From positions 1,860,001-1,924,000 of the forward strand of contig NW_027460401.1 in the NCBI RefSeq assembly GCF_050947875.1: a stretch of 64,000 bases of DNA, given 5' to 3'. The translations under genes and the position numbers were made by a program. The notes below the pieces were generated by a model. That model had not been told where the DNA came from. It worked only from the letters and a program-made list of their open reading frames with translations, and made no database searches. Numbering within the stretch: the first letter of the stretch is position 1; the number at the start of each line of letters is the position of its first letter. Origin of the DNA: Dermacentor variabilis (taxonomy: Eukaryota > Arthropoda > Arachnida > Ixodida > Ixodidae). Positions 60,107-64,000 of this stretch are shown one piece after another.

Positions 60107-61158
60107 TCGGCAGCGGCGGCAGTGCTCGCTCACCAGCGCACGCGTTCCTTTCTGGTTGTACAGGCTATCTTGTCAAGCCAGATCACCTCAGAACACCACC
60201 CGGATTTGGCTAGATCAACTGCACTTGGCATCAAAGAAGCCATCTTGTCAATCAAGATCTTCACAGAAGACCACCAGGCTGTGCTCCCTTGTCCCAGCAT
60301 CGCTACTTCTGTTGTCGACCAGTCCCGGCAGCGGCGGCAGTGCTCGCGCACCAGCTCACGCGTTCCATTCTGGATGTACAGGCTATCTTGTTAAGCAAGA
60401 TCATCTCAGGACACCACCCGGATGTGGCTAAATCAAGTGCACTTGACATCAAAGAAGCCATCTTGCCAATCAAGATCTTCACAGAAGACCACCAGGCGGT
60501 GCTCGCTTGTCCCAGCATCGCTACTTCTGTTGTCGACCAGTCCCGGCAGCGGCGGCCGTGCTCGCGCACCAGCTCACGTGTTCCTTGCTGGTTGTACAGG
60601 GAATCTGTCAAGCAAGATGATCTCAGAACACCACCCGGATTTGGCTAGATCAACTGCACTTGACATCAAACAAGCCATCTTGTCAATCAAGATCTTCACA
60701 GAAGACCACCAGGCGGTGCTCGCTTGTCGCAGAATCGCTACTTCTGTTGTCGAGCAGTCCCCGCAGTGGCGGCAGTGCTCGCGCACCAGCTCACGCGTTC
60801 CTTTCTGGTTGTACAGGCCATCTTGTCAAGCAAGATCACCTCAGAACACCACCCGGATTTGGCTAGATCAACTGCACTTGGCATCAAAGAAGCCATCTTG
60901 TCAATCAAGATCTTCACAGAAGACCACCAGGCGGTGCACCCTTGTCCCAGCATCGCTACTTCTGTTGTCGACCAGTCCCGGCAGCGGCGGCAGTGCTCGC
61001 GCACCAGCTCACTCGTTCCTTTCTGGTTGTACGGGCTATCTTGTCAAGCAAGATCATCTCAGGACACCACCCGGATTTGGCTAGATCAACTGCACTTGAC
61101 ATCAAAGAAGCCATCTTGTCAATCAAGATCTTCACAGAAGACCACCAGGCGGTGCTCG
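59857..61158. repeat. 6-monomer tandem duplication (1302 bp), copy 1
   Basis: Bases 59857-61153 match 61159-62455. The block contains one 213-bp monomer with TTTCTGCTGG and one GGGAATCTG 217-bp monomer. Differences noticed are 60009 A against 61311 G and 60407 C against 61709 A. Confidence 0.92.
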
Positions 61159-62455
61159 CTTGTCCCAGCATCGCTACTTCTGTTGTCGACCAGTCCCGGC
61201 AGCGGCGGCAGTGCTCGCGCACCAGCTCACGCGTTCCTTTCTGCTGGTACAGGCCATCTTGTCAAACCACCTCAGAACACCACCCGGATTTGGCTAGATC
61301 AACTGCACTTGGCATCAAAGAAGCCATCTTGTCAATCAAGATCTTCACAGAAGACCACCAGGCGGTGCTCCCTTGTCCCAGCATCGCTACTTCTGTTGTC
61401 GACCAGTCTCGGCAGCGGCGGCAGTGCTCGCTCACCAGCGCACGCGTTCCTTTCTGGTTGTACAGGCTATCTTGTCAAGCCAGATCACCTCAGAACACCA
61501 CCCGGATTTGGCTAGATCAACTGCACTTGGCATCAAAGAAGCCATCTTGTCAATCAAGATCTTCACAGAAGACCACCAGGCTGTGCTCCCTTGTCCCAGC
61601 ATCGCTACTTCTGTTGTCGACCAGTCCCGGCAGCGGCGGCAGTGCTCGCGCACCAGCTCACGCGTTCCATTCTGGATGTACAGGCTATCTTGTTAAGCAA
61701 GATCATCTAAGGACACCACCCGGATGTGGCTAAATCAAGTGCACTTGACATCAAAGAAGCCATCTTGCCAATCAAGATCTTCACAGAAGACCACCAGGCG
61801 GTGCTCGCTTGTCCCAGCATCGCTACTTCTGTTGTCGACCAGTCCCGGCAGCGGCGGCCGTGCTCGCGCACCAGCTCACGTGTTCCTTGCTGGTTGTACA
61901 GGGAATCTGTCAAGCAAGATGATCTCAGAACACCACCCGGATTTGGCTAGATCAACTGCACTTGACATCAAACAAGCCATCTTGTCAATCAAGATCTTCA
62001 CAGAAGACCACCAGGCGGTGCTCGCTTGTCGCAGAATCGCTACTTCTGTTGTCGAGCAGTCCCCGCAGTGGCGGCAGTGCTCGCGCACCAGCTCACGCGT
62101 TCCTTTCTGGTTGTACAGGCCATCTTGTCAAGCAAGATCACCTCAGAACACCACCCGGATTTGGCTAGATCAACTGCACTTGGCATCAAAGAAGCCATCT
62201 TGTCAATCAAGATCTTCACAGAAGACCACCAGGCGGTGCACCCTTGTCCCAGCATCGCTACTTCTGTTGTCGACCAGTCCCGGCAGCGGCGGCAGTGCTC
62301 GCGCACCAGCTCACTCGTTCCTTTCTGGTTGTACGGGCTATCTTGTCAAGCAAGATCATCTCAGGACACCACCCGGATTTGGCTAGATCAACTGCACTTG
62401 ACATCAAAGAAGCCATCTTGTCAATCAAGATCTTCACAGAAGACCACCAGGCGGT
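61159..62455. repeat. 6-monomer tandem duplication (1302 bp), copy 2
   Basis: This is the direct tandem copy of 59857-61158, the shortest clear higher-order duplication in the window. Confidence 0.92.
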
Positions 62456-64000
62456 TCTCGCTTGTCCCAGCATCGCTACTTCTGTTGTCGACCAGTCCCG
62501 GCAGCGGCGGCAGTGCTCGCGCACCAGCTCACGCGTTCCTTTCTGGTTGTATAGGCCATCTTGTCAAGCTAGATCACCTCAGAACACCACCCGGATTTGG
62601 CTAGATCAACTGCACTTGGCATCAAAGAAGCCATCTTGTCAATCAAGATCTTCACAGAAGACCACCAGGCGGTGCTCCCTTGTCCCAGCATCGCTACTTC
62701 TGTTGTCGAATAGTCTCGCCAGCGGCGGCAGTGCTCGCGCACCAGATCACGCGTTACTTTCTGGTTGTACAGGCTATCTTGTCAAGCAAGATCACCTCAG
62801 AACACCACCCGGATTTGGCTAAATCAAGTGCACTTGACATCAAAGAAGCCATCTTGCCAATCAAGATATTCACAGAAGACCACCAGGCGGTGCTCGCTTG
62901 TCCCAGCATCGCTACTTCTGTTGTCGACCAGTCCCTGCAGCGGCGGCAGTGCTCGCGCACCAGCTCACGCGTTCCTTGCTGGTTGTACAGGCAATCTGTC
63001 AAGCAAGATCATCTCAGAACACCACCCGGATTTGGCTAGATCAACTGCACTTGACATCAAAGAAGCCATCTTGTCAATCAAGATCTTCACAGAAGATCAT
63101 CAGGCGGTGCTCGCTTGTCGTAGAATCGCTACTTCTGTTGTCGACCAGTCTCGGCAGCGGCGGCAGCGCTCGCGCACCAGCTCACGCGTTCCTTTCTGGT
63201 TGTACAGGTTATCTTGTCAAGCAAGATCATCTCAGTACACCACCCGGATTTGACTAGATCAACTGCACCTGACATCAAAGAAGCCATCTTGTCAATCAAG
63301 ATCTTCACAGAAGACCACCAGGCGGTTCTCGCTTGTCCCAGCATCGCTACTTCTGTTGTCGACCAGTCCCGGCAGCGGCGGCAGTGCTCGCGCACCAGCT
63401 CACGCGTTCCTTTCTGGTTGTACAGGCCATCTTGTCAAGCAAGATCACCTCAGAACACCACCCGGATTTGGCTAGATCAACTGCACTTGACATCAAAGAA
63501 GCCATCTTGTCAATCAAGATCTTCACAGAAGACCAACAGGCGGTGCTCGCTTGTCCCAGCATCGCCACTTCTGTTGTCGACCAGTCTCGGCAGCGGCGGC
63601 AGTGCTCGCACACCAGCTCACGCGTTCCTTTCTGGTTGTACAGGCTATCTGGTCAAGTAAGATCCTCTCACAACACCACCCGGATTTGGCTAGATCAACC
63701 GCACTTGACATCAAAGAAGCCATCTTGTCAATCAAGATCTTCACAGAAGACCACCTGGCGGTGCTCCCTTGTCCCAGCATCGCTACTTCTGTAGTCGACC
63801 AGTCTCGGCAGCGGCGGCAGTGCTCGCGCACCAGCTCACGCGTTCCTTTCTTGTTGTACAGGCTATCTTGTCAAGCAAGATCATCTCAGGACACCACCCG
63901 GATTTGGCTAGATCAACTGCACTTGACATCTAAGAAGCCATCTTGTCAATGAAGATCTTCACAGAAGACCACCAGGCGGTTCTCGCTTGTCCCAGCATCG
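61487..64000. repeat. Displaced copy (6517 bp) of about 54970-57483, running off the window
   Basis: About 11.5 monomers match at a 6517-bp offset up to the last base, including CATCTAAGAAG and TCAATGAAGATC (57431 and 63948). Differences include 55456 A against 61973 C. The block therefore continues beyond the window. Confidence 0.88.

Larger units (their letters stand above)
1..64000 (+). repeat. Satellite DNA array, 218-bp monomer, about 294 head-to-tail copies with higher-order structure
   Basis: Every part of the window aligns to one 218-bp monomer, always in the same orientation. Highly conserved words recur once per monomer, such as CATCAAAGAAGCC, CAGCGGCGGCAGTG and ACACCACCCGG. From consensus position 21 at base 1 to position 90 at base 64000, an array of 218-bp units would be 218k+70 long. 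I counted 20 deletions of 5 bp and 62 of 1 bp, and 64,000+162 equals 218x294+70 exactly, so I infer no other net length change. Monomers differ from one another mainly at a limited set of single-base positions. There is no transposon, gene or unrelated spacer. Both array ends lie outside the window. The role is unknown; such arrays are typical of eukaryotic constitutive heterochromatin. The orientation called + is arbitrary. Confidence 0.98.

Noticed and set aside
1..64000. A giant protein with 73-residue repeats
   Set aside because: Coding repeats keep multiples of three. Here 218-, 217-, 216- and 213-bp monomers are mixed freely.
1..64000. CRISPR array
   Set aside because: The repeats are 218 bp and directly adjacent, with no unique spacers and no cas genes; variation is point mutation.
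1..64000. Transposon, LTR or integrated element within the array
   Set aside because: No break in monomer phase exists that the five deletion classes do not explain, and no terminal repeats or transposase-like frames were seen.
1..64000. Ribosomal DNA spacer or telomeric repeat
   Set aside because: No rRNA-like segment and no short G-rich telomere-type repeat occurs anywhere in the window.

Overview
The whole 64,000-base window is one uninterrupted head-to-tail satellite array. The monomer is 218 bp. I number it from the GATCAAC that follows the conserved GGCTA, so consensus position 1 is that G. The window opens at consensus position 21 and closes at position 90, so both edges lie inside the array. 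By hand count it holds 294 monomers plus 70 bases. I found no non-satellite sequence, no inverted monomer and no credible gene of any kind, protein or RNA.

The monomer is about 54% G+C (68 C, 49 G) and has two parts. Positions 61-150 are about 68% G+C and carry 11 of the 12 CpGs. The rest is about 44% G+C and carries two near-identical hairpin-type inverted repeats inside a 37-bp internal direct repeat. Length variation is very limited: a 5-bp deletion (213-bp monomers, 20 cases) and four 1-bp deletions (62 cases). These account for the window length exactly. Single-base variants define many monomer types.

On top of the monomer there is a patchwork of larger repeats. Blocks of 6 to about 30 monomers recur, many as direct tandem duplications that look about 99.9% identical. 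The periods include 1302, 1960, 2828 (twice, with different content), 4348, 4791 and 4994 bp, plus displaced copies at 3042, 3261, 3481, 4355, 4997/5215, 6517, 7180 and 11094 bp. Three domains with different variant repertoires can be told apart: about 1-26.1 kb, 26.1-40.9 kb and 40.9-64 kb.

The organism cannot be named. Long satellite arrays with higher-order structure are characteristic of eukaryotic heterochromatin (centromeric, pericentromeric, subtelomeric or supernumerary chromosomes). A centromeric role is possible but nothing in the sequence proves it. The many open reading frames of 60-408 codons are by-products: on the + strand only one of three frames of a monomer has stops, 218 is not a multiple of three, and the consensus has no ATG on that strand.
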